Below the pieces are notes generated by a model. That model had not been told where the DNA came from. It saw only the letters and a program-made list of their open reading frames with translations, and made no database searches. Shown piece by piece: positions 7,158 to 15,296 of a stretch of 16,950 nt of DNA. Position numbers and translations under genes: made by a program. Origin of the DNA: an uncultured Mailhella sp. (GTDB taxonomy: Bacteria; Desulfobacterota; Desulfovibrionia; Desulfovibrionales; Desulfovibrionaceae); assembly GCA_910579055.1 (NCBI GenBank), contig CAJTSU010000073.1, positions 1 through 16,950 of the forward strand. Reading direction: 5' to 3'. How positions within the stretch are numbered: position 1 is the stretch's first letter; every line of letters begins with the position of its first letter.

Positions 7158-7598
7158 TTATCCCTGTTTTTTATCGAACAGCTCTATACGGCGCAAGTGG
7201 CGGCCGCCTTCAAAATCTGTATCCAGAAAAACGGCTGCGAGGTCAGCAGCCAGACCAGGGCCAGTCACACGCTCGCCGAGGCAAAGCACATTTGCGTTGT
7301 TGTGCGCCCGGCAAGCCCGAGCATGAAATTCACAGGTAGCCAGCGCTGCGCGGATACCCGGTACGCGGTTGGCTGCTATACTCATGCCGATACCCGTACC
7401 GCAAATAAGAATACCAAACGCGGCTTCGTTCTTTTTCAGTGCATCGGCAACGGCGAAAGCGCTCTTCGGGTAATCGCAGCTTGTGGCGTCCGCCGGGCCG
7501 AGGTCATGAACCTCATGCCCTTGTTCGATCAGATAGTTTACCAGGAATTGCTTGAGTGAGAACCCGGCATGATCAGAGGCAATATATACGGTTTTCAT
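7158..7598 (-). CDS. rpiB: Ribose-5-phosphate isomerase B
   Basis: RpiB interconverts ribose 5-phosphate and ribulose 5-phosphate in the cytoplasmic non-oxidative pentose phosphate pathway. I use the ATG at 7596-7598 (MKTVYIASDHAG), which has AGGAG six bases upstream and gives the usual length of about 146 residues. A longer in-frame ORF starting at 7658 adds 20 unconserved residues and overlaps the terminator at 7647-7671. Conserved features are SDHAG with H10, DYP at 42-44, the catalytic C66 in GILICGTGIGMS, and HNNANVLCLG with H99. The sequence fits the RpiB/LacAB family; the allose or galactose 6-phosphate isomerase alternatives are less likely as no sugar operon is nearby. Confidence 0.93.
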   Translation of the reverse strand: MKTVYIASDHAGFSLKQFLVNYLIEQGHEVHDLGPADATSCDYPKSAFAVADALKKNEAAFGILICGTGIGMSIAANRVPGIRAALATCEFHARACRAHNNANVLCLGERVTGPGLAADLAAVFLDTDFEGGRHLRRIELFDKKQG

Positions 7599-7636
7599 CT
7601 TTTCTCCTGTGCAATGAGAAGCAGGGGACAATGCCC

Positions 7637-7671
7637 GTTTAAAATTAAGGAAGCGCATTCGCGACTTCCTT
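7637..7671 (-). terminator. Intrinsic terminator of the rpoH-TPR-lipoprotein operon
   Basis: On the minus strand a stem of AAGGAAG plus GCG pairs with CGC plus CTTCCTT, with one bulged base and a four-base loop (7647-7671). It is followed by AATTTTAAA (7637-7646). It lies 23 bp after the stop of the LolB-like gene and ahead of rpiB, separating the two transcription units. Confidence 0.65.
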
Positions 7672-7693
7672 TCGGAAAATGATAACGACTGGC

Positions 7694-8473
7694 TTAGATC
7701 CCGGACACGAATTGAACGTTTGCGGGCAAGGTTAATTCGAGATCCTTTTCAGGAAAACCTTCTTTAATTTGCCTGGTCTTGATTAACAGGATCAGACGAT
7801 ATTCCTCATCATTCATCCGTGTTTGCCTCGTTCCGTCTATCCGCCGAGGCAGAGCGTCCTCTCCGTAACGTATCCTGATATCCCATGCGCGGGGAATCTG
7901 CCAGCGGACGGGAAGATTATGTCCGTCAAGTTCCAGCATTATCTGCGGCATGCGGGGGGAGTCCGTGCCGATCTCCAGTTCTATGTTGCCGCTCTCCAGA
8001 CTGCGGGAAGACAGGACGCGGGGATGGTTGAGTGCGGCGGAGAAATCCCCCTGAATAACAGAGTACAGTTCGTGCAGTGAAAGAGGCAGATCCAGCCCGA
8101 TACGCCGGAGGATGCCGTCCGGAGCGTCTGTGCCGCGCAATGCCCGGTTATCGCCAGGCAGGTACAGGAGCAGCTCGTCGTCTGTCAGGCGTGCTTTGGC
8201 CAGGGTATTGCCCATGCCAGCCTGAATATCGAAGCGTAAATGAGCGGCATCGTTGCCCCACAGCAGCCAGGTGACTCTGTGCGTATTGCCGGATTCGCCG
8301 AAACGCAGGCTGCCCTCCGCGAGGGAAGGGCCTTCCTGTCCGCGCTGGGCCAGAAAGGCATTCCAGCGTTCCTGACTGTTCTGCATACCGCTTGGCATGC
8401 CGTTGGGCTGAAGCGGCGCACAGGCAGCGAGGGAAAGCAGCAGAACGCATGCCAAGGCACGAGAAAATCTCAT
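7694..8473 (-). CDS. LolB-like outer-membrane lipoprotein
   Basis: A 259-residue predicted lipoprotein. The N-terminus is a typical lipoprotein signal peptide with lipobox LAAC at 15-18, so C18 would be lipidated. The mature part is beta-strand-rich, with RWNAFLAQRG, a WLLWG segment and repeated amphipathic strands. It resembles the LolB/DUF4292 lipoprotein-binding fold used to receive lipoproteins at the outer membrane, but no residue proves this. Its start overlaps the stop of the TPR lipoprotein gene (ATGA, 8470-8473), so the two are cotranslated and may act together in the periplasm. It is the last gene before a strong terminator. Other mature-lipoprotein roles are possible. Confidence 0.6.
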   Translation of the reverse strand: MRFSRALACVLLLSLAACAPLQPNGMPSGMQNSQERWNAFLAQRGQEGPSLAEGSLRFGESGNTHRVTWLLWGNDAAHLRFDIQAGMGNTLAKARLTDDELLLYLPGDNRALRGTDAPDGILRRIGLDLPLSLHELYSVIQGDFSAALNHPRVLSSRSLESGNIELEIGTDSPRMPQIMLELDGHNLPVRWQIPRAWDIRIRYGEDALPRRIDGTRQTRMNDEEYRLILLIKTRQIKEGFPEKDLELTLPANVQFVSGI

Positions 8474-10170
8474 TGCAGGTTCTCCAGTTTTTTTCGGATG
8501 ACGTCAGGTTCTTTGGGCCGCAGTTCAAGTGCGCGTTCCCATCCCTGGCGGGCGTTGTCGCTCCGCCCGTAGGCCCGGGCGATGTCTCCATAATGCTCCC
8601 ACATGGTAGGATCCTGATTGGTGGACGCGGACATATGTTTTACGGCTTCTCGGATGAGTTCCCAGGCCTTGGAGTAGTCGCCCGCCTGGTAATAGGCCCA
8701 GGCAAGGGAATCGAGCATATAGTCTGTACCCGGAGACAATTCGACAGCGCGGGTCAACAGCTTGAGCGCGCGAGGCAGATCCCGGTTTTCTTCAGCAAGG
8801 GTATAGCCAATGTAGTTGAGCACGGCGGCATTATCCGGATTGGCGCGGAGAAGTTCTTCCATCAGGCGCATGGCCTCATCCCGCTTTCCTGCCATATCCT
8901 TAAGAAATGCACGCTGAAAGGCGAGATCAGCATCGCTGGGCCAATCGTGAAGGGCTTTCTCCGCAACTCGCCCAGCCTCTTCATAGCGCTTCTGTCGTCC
9001 CAGCAAATCAATGGCGAAAAAAACAAAATCCTTGTCAGACGGAAAAATTTCTCGGCCTTTGCGGATAACATCCAACGCCTGATCAACATTGCCGTTTTCA
9101 TACAGAACCTGAGCGCGCAATTTGAGAGCACGATCATAATAGCGGTTTGAAGGTGATATCCGTTCCAGAAGCTCCAAGGTGCGCACGGCATCCCGGTGCC
9201 CTTCATACGCAACGGCGGCTTGATAGAACAGCAGTTCTTCCGGCGCGTCCGGCCGTTCTGCCAGCGTGGCGAGCAGATTTTCCGCAAGGTCAAAGCGCCC
9301 TTCGTCAAGAAACAGCGCGGACGCGGTGAGTATGAAACTCATGGAGTCCGGCATACTGGAAGCCAGCTCAAAGGCACGATCCGGATTACCTTCCTTGAGA
9401 GATAAGGCGACAAGACGCGTGAGAATATCCTGATTCCCTTCGTCAAATGTCATCAGTTTTTCATAAAGTTTACGGGCTGCGGCATGGTGGTTCAGCTGTT
9501 CCTCAATGGATGCAAGTTCAAGCATTGCTTCAAGAAAATCCGGAGATTTCTGCAAGGCACGGCGTAACAACCGGGCGGCCTGATCAGGGCGATTCAGCGA
9601 ACGACATGCCTGCGCCTCGTAATATAGAACAGCGGGAGTGCGCATGCTTTCGGGCAATCTCTCCAGCTCTTTTAATGCCTCGCTGTTTGCACCGGTTTTG
9701 AGATACAGCAGGGCAAGATCCAGGCGAGCCTGCACATCATGGGGATGTTTTTTCACATAATCCCGCACAAAACTTCGCGCCTCTTCCGTTTTTCCCAGTT
9801 CAAGCAGGGCGTCAGCCAGCATGGTGCGCAACACGGCATCTTCCGGGGCAAGAGGTATGGCGCGCTCCAACAGGCTTTGAGCTTCAACCGCATGCTTGCT
9901 GTTGAGCAGCCAGGCTGCGGCATCTCCTACAGGGCGCATATCTCCACGCAGACGAAGCAGCGTTTCGCCGGCTTCCATGATGTTGTCCAATTCTCCTCTT
10001 TGCATAGCCTGTTCAATTTGAAGGTAGGCAAAGCTGAGTTGGGAATTTTCAGAAAGTGTGAACGGCGATTTTGCGGCATCGAAACGCACGTCTTGTTGCG
10101 CCAGGCAACCGGAAAGATACAGCGGCAGGCAAAGAAGGCAGCCTGAAACAAGATAATGGCACTTCAACAT
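8470..10170 (-). CDS. TPR-repeat lipoprotein
   Basis: A 566-residue exported lipoprotein made almost entirely of tetratricopeptide repeats. The signal peptide ends in the lipobox LSGC (C22 counting from the chosen ATG). Helical TPR pairs then run from about residue 45 to the end; clear ones include DAVLRTMLADALLELGKTEE and AAVLNYIGYTLAEENRDLP. The C-terminal YIGYTLAEENRDLPRALKLL/DSLAWAYYQAGDY pattern is typical of envelope-anchored TPR proteins in proteobacteria. I prefer the ATG at 10168-10170, with GGGAAG six bases upstream, over the adjacent TTG at 10171-10173. It lies 23 bp after rpoH and overlaps the LolB-like gene by four bases. A scaffold or assembly role at the outer membrane is inferred from architecture only. 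Confidence 0.88.
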   Translation of the reverse strand: MLKCHYLVSGCLLCLPLYLSGCLAQQDVRFDAAKSPFTLSENSQLSFAYLQIEQAMQRGELDNIMEAGETLLRLRGDMRPVGDAAAWLLNSKHAVEAQSLLERAIPLAPEDAVLRTMLADALLELGKTEEARSFVRDYVKKHPHDVQARLDLALLYLKTGANSEALKELERLPESMRTPAVLYYEAQACRSLNRPDQAARLLRRALQKSPDFLEAMLELASIEEQLNHHAAARKLYEKLMTFDEGNQDILTRLVALSLKEGNPDRAFELASSMPDSMSFILTASALFLDEGRFDLAENLLATLAERPDAPEELLFYQAAVAYEGHRDAVRTLELLERISPSNRYYDRALKLRAQVLYENGNVDQALDVIRKGREIFPSDKDFVFFAIDLLGRQKRYEEAGRVAEKALHDWPSDADLAFQRAFLKDMAGKRDEAMRLMEELLRANPDNAAVLNYIGYTLAEENRDLPRALKLLTRAVELSPGTDYMLDSLAWAYYQAGDYSKAWELIREAVKHMSASTNQDPTMWEHYGDIARAYGRSDNARQGWERALELRPKEPDVIRKKLENLQ

Positions 10171-10193
10171 CAATACTTCCCCGGCGCAGGCGG

Positions 10194-11516
10194 TCAGGCC
10201 TGCGGGTTTATCCAGTCTTCGGAAAAATCCTTGATTTCTTCGCCCAGATGCGTGCGCAGTTTGGCCAGAAGCCGAGCCTCCAGCTGACGTATACGCTCTC
10301 TGGTCACATGGTAACGTTCGCCGATTTCCCGCAGAGTGACCGGATCATCAGTCAGCAGCCTGTGCTCAAGAATGTAGGCTTCCTTTTCGGAAAGTTGAGG
10401 AAGGATATCCCGAATGCCGTCCTGCACCAGTCTGGCCACTTCAGAATCTCCATAGCTGTCCTCAATGCCGGGACCAAGAGCGGGTAAAAAGTCCATGCGC
10501 GTAGCACTGCCGTTTTCATCGCTCACGGGCAGATCCAGTGAAACGTCGCCCGCATCAAGGCGTTGCTGCATTTCAACAATCTGTTCTTCTGTAACTCCCA
10601 TCCGTTCGGACAAAACACTCGCACTGGGGTCAAAACCCTGTGCAATGAGTTTTTGCCGTTCTTTGTTCAAGTTATAGAATAGCTTGCGTTGCGCCTGGGT
10701 GGTTCCGATTTTCACCATGCGCCAGTTGTCCATAATGAATTTAAGGATGTAGGCGCGAATCCAGAACGTCGCATAGTAGGAAAACTTGATGCCCTTGTCG
10801 GGATCGAATTTGTTTACCGCACGCATCAGGCCGACATTACCCTCTTGAATAAGGTCAAGGACGTTTTGCATCCAGCGCCGCTGGAAGTCCATCGCTATTT
10901 TCACGACCAAACGCAAGTGGGATGAAATAATCCGGAAAGCGGCGTCACTGTCGCCGGTGTCGCGTACGCGGCGGGTCAGTTCAATTTCTTCATCCGGAGC
11001 AAGCAAGGGAAAACGGCTTACCTCCCGGAGGTAGAGCTGAAGGTTGTCGCGTGTGGCCAGACTGGGCAGTCTGGGAGAGGAGGGGGCGGGCAGGTCTGCA
11101 TCTTCGCCTGGAGGCAGAAGATCAATGATCGGGGAGGAATCCAGCATTCCTCCTTCCAGATCTCGCCGATCCAGAACGGCCAGCAGATCATCTTCGTCAT
11201 CCGAGGGCAATATTTCAGGGTCGGCGAATTCGACCTCTTCTCCGTCTTCATCTGGATCGCCGTTCAGGGCGTCAGTGTGTTCCTGATACTGTTTTTCTGC
11301 GGTACTATCATCCGGGCGATAATGTTTCGGACGGAAAATTTTTCCTTCCGATTTGCGCTGGGCGTCAGACAGCCCGGAATCCTCTTCCTGGACTTCCTGC
11401 AAGATACCGTCGCCTTCCTGCACTTTTTTTGCAACACGGCGGCGAGCTCTTGAACCGGCCGTTTTCCTTTCGGAAATGTCCCGCTCTTGTTGCTTGTCGG
11501 CGTTGATTTTTTTCAT
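10194..11516 (-). CDS. rpoH: RNA polymerase heat-shock-type sigma factor (sigma-32 family)
   Basis: An alternative sigma-70-family factor of 440 residues. Residues 156-440 contain sigma regions 1.2, 2, 3 and 4: SSHLRLVVKIA (198-208), LIQEGNVGLMRAVNKFDPDKG (222-242), and the region 4 HTH around 394-413 (VTLREIGERYHVTRERIRQL). The RpoH box appears as TTQAQRKLFYNL at 272-283 after NWRMVKIG, which identifies the sigma-32 branch. In contrast to the roughly 285-residue E. coli sigma-32, it carries a 155-residue N-terminal extension: a basic start (about 1-35), then a strongly acidic stretch (about 86-142). I chose the ATG at 11514-11516 (MKKINADKQQ); the upstream TTG at 11546 is unlikely. The SD is weak (GGG). 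It heads an operon with two envelope lipoproteins and is divergent from metH. Confidence 0.9.
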   Translation of the reverse strand: MKKINADKQQERDISERKTAGSRARRRVAKKVQEGDGILQEVQEEDSGLSDAQRKSEGKIFRPKHYRPDDSTAEKQYQEHTDALNGDPDEDGEEVEFADPEILPSDDEDDLLAVLDRRDLEGGMLDSSPIIDLLPPGEDADLPAPSSPRLPSLATRDNLQLYLREVSRFPLLAPDEEIELTRRVRDTGDSDAAFRIISSHLRLVVKIAMDFQRRWMQNVLDLIQEGNVGLMRAVNKFDPDKGIKFSYYATFWIRAYILKFIMDNWRMVKIGTTQAQRKLFYNLNKERQKLIAQGFDPSASVLSERMGVTEEQIVEMQQRLDAGDVSLDLPVSDENGSATRMDFLPALGPGIEDSYGDSEVARLVQDGIRDILPQLSEKEAYILEHRLLTDDPVTLREIGERYHVTRERIRQLEARLLAKLRTHLGEEIKDFSEDWINPQA

Positions 11517-11652
11517 AGCATACCCAAAGCTGAGGCGTTGCGCCAAAATGGCCGTACGCCGTCTTTTCGAATTGCATGCTATAGATTATGGTTGGCCTTT
11601 TCAACGATTTTCAGTACACATGGCGAAGACGAAAAGCATAGGGAGAATGAAA

Positions 11653-14079
11653 ATGCCCAGACTTCGCGAATTATTACACCTTGGACGCCCTTTGTTCATT
11701 GATGGGGCTACAGGTACGATGCTTCAAGCGCTCGGTATGCCTGCCGGCGTGAACCCGGCACAGTTTTGTCTGGCGCGCCCCGATATCGTGCGTTCCATGC
11801 ACGCGGCCTATGCCGAAGCGGGAGCGGATATTCTCCTTACTCCTACCTTCGGCGGCAATGCCTGCAAGCTTCCATCGGATATCGACGCCGAATTTTTCAA
11901 CAGGAGCATGGCGGAAAACGCAAAACTCTTTGCCCGCGAAATGTCTGTCCGGATGGGTCGGGAACTTTTTATCGCAGGAGATATGGGGCCGACCGGACAT
12001 TTTGTCAGCCCTCTGGGGGACCTGCCTCCAGAAGAGCTGCTTGAAATTTTCCGGCGGCAAGTTCGTGGACTGGCTGCCGGGGGCGTTGATCTCATTTTTA
12101 TCGAGACACAGTTTGATCTTGCCGAAGCCCGTCTTGCGGTTGCGGCTACCCATATGGAATGCGATCTGCCGGTCTTCATTTCCATGACCTTTGAAGACGG
12201 CGTCAGCCTGACAGGCTCGACTCCTGAAATTTTTGCCGCGACCATGGAAAATATGGGCGCAGACGCCGTAGGCGTTAATTGTGGAGCCGGGCCGGAAGCC
12301 ATGCTGCTGGTGGCCGAACGCATGCGCAAGGCCTGTTCATTGCCTGTTTTTGCCGAACCCAATGCCGGACTGCCCGAACTTGTCAATGGAGAAACAGTAT
12401 TTCGTCTTGCTCCAGAGCCTTTCGCCGAAAAAACCGCACGTTTTGCTGCGTGTGGCATCCATGTACTTGGAGGTTGCTGCGGAACAACGCCCGAACATAT
12501 CCGCTTATTACGGGAAAAGGTTCTGGCGCAGGAAGCCTCTTACTCTGGACGCTCCACGTTCGGCGGGCTCTCTTTAACTTCACGCTCTTCTCTGGTACGC
12601 ATCGGCGCGGATATGCCGGTAACACTGATCGGCGAACGGGTGAACCCCACGGGAAAGAAAGCCCTCAGCGCGGAGTTTCAGGCGGGGAGTTTCGATCTTG
12701 CTCTGCGTTACGCCGCAGAACAGGTTGAAGCCGGAACAAAAGTGCTTGACGTGAATGTGGGCGCGCCTGGTGTGGATGAAGTACATTTTCTGCCTGCCTT
12801 GGCGCAACAACTTGTCGCGCAATTTACCACGCCGCTCTGTCTGGATTCTTCCAACCCTGCCGCTCTTGTTGCCGCGCTGCCTTGGCATCCTGGGTCGGCA
12901 CTGCTGAATTCCATCAATGGTGAACCAGGCAAAATGGAGATGCTTGGCCCCTTGTGCCGCACCTGGGGAGCCCCTTTCATACTCCTGCCGCTTCAAGGCA
13001 AGCATCTGCCGTCCAGTGCATCCGAACGTATCGCCATTATTGAAGCTCTGTTGAAGCAGGCAGAGGCCATGCATATCCCGCGTCGTCTGATCATGGTGGA
13101 CGTTCTCGCTCTCACCGCCGCTTCAGATTCCAGTGCGCCGTGCGAATGTCTGGAAACAGTGCGCTGGTGTACGCGGAATGGACTCCCGACCACCATGGGC
13201 CTGTCCAATATTTCCTTCGGTCTGCCTGCACGGGAACTTGTCAACGCCGGATTTCTGCAAATGGCAGCCGGAGCGGGGCTTTCCTGCTGTATCGGCAACC
13301 CCGGCAACATTACGCTGCGCGAGGCTCTTGATACAGCGAACCTGTTATTGGGCAGAGATCCTCAGGCAGGACATTTTATTTCCATGTACTCCAGCTGGAA
13401 GCGGAATGCGGAATCAGACGGCACCATTCGGAAAAAGACAGGAGAGACAGAGACTCTGACGCTGGAAGAAGCTGTTATCCGTGGCAAAAAAGAAGATGTG
13501 GTCGGCTTGGTGGAACAGGAGCTTGCAAAGGGAGCAGACCCTTTTGCACTGGTCAAAGAGAGATTGATCCCCGCAATTTCTGAAGTGGGGGCGCGCTATG
13601 AGCGCAAAGAGTATTTTTTGCCGCAGCTCCTGCGTTCAGCGGAAACCATGCAGACTGCCTTTGCCCGGGTCAAGCCGCTGCTGGAAAAGGAAAGCAGCGC
13701 AGAGAAGCGCCCTGTCGTGGTGTTGGCCACGGTAGAAGGAGATATTCACGATATCGGCAAGAATATCGTTGCCCTGATGCTGGGCAATCATGGATATGAC
13801 ATTGTGGATCTGGGCAAGGACGTCAAAGCTGAAACCATCCTCGAGGCTGCTGTGACCAGCAAAGCGAGCCTGATTGGCCTTTCCGCTCTGATGACGACTA
13901 CCATGCCCCGCATGGAAGACACGGTCAAACTGGTGAAAAGACGTGGGCTGTCCTGCAAGATTATGGTAGGAGGAGCCGTTGTGACGCGGGAATATGCCGA
14001 ATCCATCGGTGCGGACGGATATGCCGCTGACGCCGTGGAAGCAGTGAGGCTTGCTGCCAAACTTGTTTCTTGTCGCTAA
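11653..14079 (+). CDS. metH: Cobalamin-dependent methionine synthase, short form without reactivation domain
   Basis: MetH moves the methyl group of methyltetrahydrofolate to homocysteine through cobalamin. The 808-residue protein has a homocysteine-binding barrel (about 1-300) with zinc ligands C210 (GVNCG) and C275/C276 (GGCCG). A pterin-binding barrel (about 320-580) begins with LIGERVNPTGKK at 325-336. A B12 cap region (about 600-680) is followed by the cobalamin-binding Rossmann domain (about 687-808), with the cobalt-ligand motif GDIHDIG at 696-702 (H699). The C-terminal adenosylmethionine-binding reactivation domain of the roughly 1,227-residue E. coli enzyme is absent; the stop follows directly after the B12 domain. 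The ATG at 11653-11655 has GGAG seven bases upstream; earlier in-frame ATGs extend into the rpoH side without SD support. Confidence 0.95.
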   Translation: MPRLRELLHLGRPLFIDGATGTMLQALGMPAGVNPAQFCLARPDIVRSMHAAYAEAGADILLTPTFGGNACKLPSDIDAEFFNRSMAENAKLFAREMSVRMGRELFIAGDMGPTGHFVSPLGDLPPEELLEIFRRQVRGLAAGGVDLIFIETQFDLAEARLAVAATHMECDLPVFISMTFEDGVSLTGSTPEIFAATMENMGADAVGVNCGAGPEAMLLVAERMRKACSLPVFAEPNAGLPELVNGETVFRLAPEPFAEKTARFAACGIHVLGGCCGTTPEHIRLLREKVLAQEASYSGRSTFGGLSLTSRSSLVRIGADMPVTLIGERVNPTGKKALSAEFQAGSFDLALRYAAEQVEAGTKVLDVNVGAPGVDEVHFLPALAQQLVAQFTTPLCLDSSNPAALVAALPWHPGSALLNSINGEPGKMEMLGPLCRTWGAPFILLPLQGKHLPSSASERIAIIEALLKQAEAMHIPRRLIMVDVLALTAASDSSAPCECLETVRWCTRNGLPTTMGLSNISFGLPARELVNAGFLQMAAGAGLSCCIGNPGNITLREALDTANLLLGRDPQAGHFISMYSSWKRNAESDGTIRKKTGETETLTLEEAVIRGKKEDVVGLVEQELAKGADPFALVKERLIPAISEVGARYERKEYFLPQLLRSAETMQTAFARVKPLLEKESSAEKRPVVVLATVEGDIHDIGKNIVALMLGNHGYDIVDLGKDVKAETILEAAVTSKASLIGLSALMTTTMPRMEDTVKLVKRRGLSCKIMVGGAVVTREYAESIGADGYAADAVEAVRLAAKLVSCR

Positions 14080-14131
14080 TGCGTCCCGCATGAAAACACT
14101 GATTTATTCTGTGAACAACTCAACTCCATCC

Positions 14132-14153
14132 CAAAGAGGCCTTTGCCTCTTTG
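14132..14153 (+). terminator. Hairpin after metH, possible terminator
   Basis: CAAAGAGGC (14132-14140) pairs perfectly with GCCTCTTTG (14145-14153) across a CTTT loop, 53 bp after the metH stop. It lacks a downstream U-run (AAAAATG follows), so it may be a processing or pausing hairpin rather than a true intrinsic terminator. The rest of 14080-14276 holds no gene. Confidence 0.35.
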
Positions 14154-14276
14154 AAAAATGCACACCGACTCGTTCATTTAACGGGGAAAATAAATTTCTC
14201 CCATTGCGAAGTCGAGTAAAGCGGAACTCTGTCGCGAAGACGGCGTAGCTGTATTAAACTGCTCTATGAGGTAATC

Positions 14277-14735
14277 ATGAAAAAAATAGTTTTCGTCTTG
14301 CTGTTCAGCCTGATATTTCCCTTCATGACGCAAGCTGCGACACCTGCGATAACAACATCGCAGCTGCTGGATATCATCGCGGCGAATAAGGGAAAAATCG
14401 TTATGGTCAACTTTTTTGCCGCTTTTTGCCCGCCGTGCAAGCGCGAAATTCCAGGGCTGAAACGTATTCGGGCAGATCTTTCTCCGGACGATTTTTTTAT
14501 CATCGGTATTGCTGTTGACAATGATCTCCAGGAAATGGAAACTTTCGTAGAAAACACCAGGTTCAATTATCCTGTCTACTACGGCGGAGAAGAGGTGGGA
14601 TTTGCCTTTAGGGTCAGCAGCATTCCGCACAATATTATTTATGATCGGAATGGACGAATCGTTGTGAATGAAGCCGGATTTGTCCCTGAAAAGGCATTGC
14701 GGGATTTTCTTAATGGCTTGCTGGAGCGGAAATGA
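14277..14735 (+). CDS. Exported TlpA/ResA-like thioredoxin-fold protein
   Basis: A 152-residue periplasmic thiol-disulfide oxidoreductase. The first 20 residues form a Sec signal peptide (hydrophobic core VFVLLFSLIFPF, cleavage probably after TQA). The thioredoxin fold follows, with the active site FCPPCK (C51 and C54) after VMVNFFAAF, and a cis-proline at SSIP near 117 in the expected place. This class reduces disulfides in periplasmic substrates, often for cytochrome c maturation, but the partner here is unknown. GAGG lies six bases upstream of the ATG. The stop overlaps the hpt start (ATGA, 14732-14735), so it is cotranslated with hpt, an odd pairing of an exported redox protein with a cytosolic purine enzyme. 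Confidence 0.88.
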   Translation: MKKIVFVLLFSLIFPFMTQAATPAITTSQLLDIIAANKGKIVMVNFFAAFCPPCKREIPGLKRIRADLSPDDFFIIGIAVDNDLQEMETFVENTRFNYPVYYGGEEVGFAFRVSSIPHNIIYDRNGRIVVNEAGFVPEKALRDFLNGLLERK

Positions 14736-15274
14736 TGTTTCCTTCTGTGGAGCAGCTGCGCATTGTATATGATGAATCTGCGATACACGCCCGTGTGCGG
14801 GAATTGGCTGCGGAAATTGATGCTGTATATCGGGATGAACCCCTGGTTGTTGTTTGTGTACTAAAAGGAGCCATTTTCTTTTTCAGCGATTTAGTCCGAG
14901 CGCTTACGATTTCTCCCGAACTGGATTTCGTGCGTCTGGCCAGTTACGGCGATGGTATGCAGAGCAAGCGCAACGTTGCCTTTACCAAAGATCTGGAACT
15001 TTCCATTGAAGGCAAACATGTTCTTATTGTCGAAGATATCATAGATTCCGGGCACAGCATGGACTTTCTGCTTAAACAACTGGGGGCGCGCGGTGCGAAG
15101 AGCCTGCGGCTTGCGACACTCATTGACAAAGCGGAACGCCGGGAGGTTCCGGTTCATGCCGATTTTGTAGGATTTGCCTTACCCGTAGGATTTATTGTAG
15201 GCTATGGCATGGATTACGCGGAGCATTACAGAGCGTTGCCGGCCGTCTATTGCCTGCCGGATGGCAACAACTGA
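14732..15274 (+). CDS. hpt: Hypoxanthine phosphoribosyltransferase
   Basis: A type I phosphoribosyltransferase of 180 residues that salvages hypoxanthine (and probably guanine) with PRPP to IMP or GMP in the cytoplasm. The family motifs are all visible: LKGAIFF at 44-50, SYGDG at 71-75, the PRPP loop VEDIIDSGHS at 100-109, LIDKAERR around 130-137, and VGYGMDYAEHYR (156-167). GGAG six bases upstream supports the ATG at 14732, which overlaps the TlpA-like stop; an adjacent ATG at 14735 is an alternative start. The zinc-ribbon gene follows after 22 bp. Confidence 0.95.
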   Translation: MMFPSVEQLRIVYDESAIHARVRELAAEIDAVYRDEPLVVVCVLKGAIFFFSDLVRALTISPELDFVRLASYGDGMQSKRNVAFTKDLELSIEGKHVLIVEDIIDSGHSMDFLLKQLGARGAKSLRLATLIDKAERREVPVHADFVGFALPVGFIVGYGMDYAEHYRALPAVYCLPDGNN

Positions 15275-15296
15275 GATCTTCTTTTGGGAGCTCCCC

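Noticed and set aside
6366..7559. Long plus-strand open frame (397 codons) across radA and rpiB
   Set aside because: It is antisense to radA and rpiB, whose motifs are complete; its translation is Arg/Pro/Ser-rich with no family motifs.
8392..9150. Plus-strand open frame (252 codons) opposite the lipoprotein genes
   Set aside because: Antisense to the TPR and LolB-like genes, with no motifs; a shadow frame.
11353..11652. Upstream in-frame extension of metH by 100 codons
   Set aside because: It runs antisense into rpoH, lacks homology to MetH, and the SD fits the ATG at 11653.
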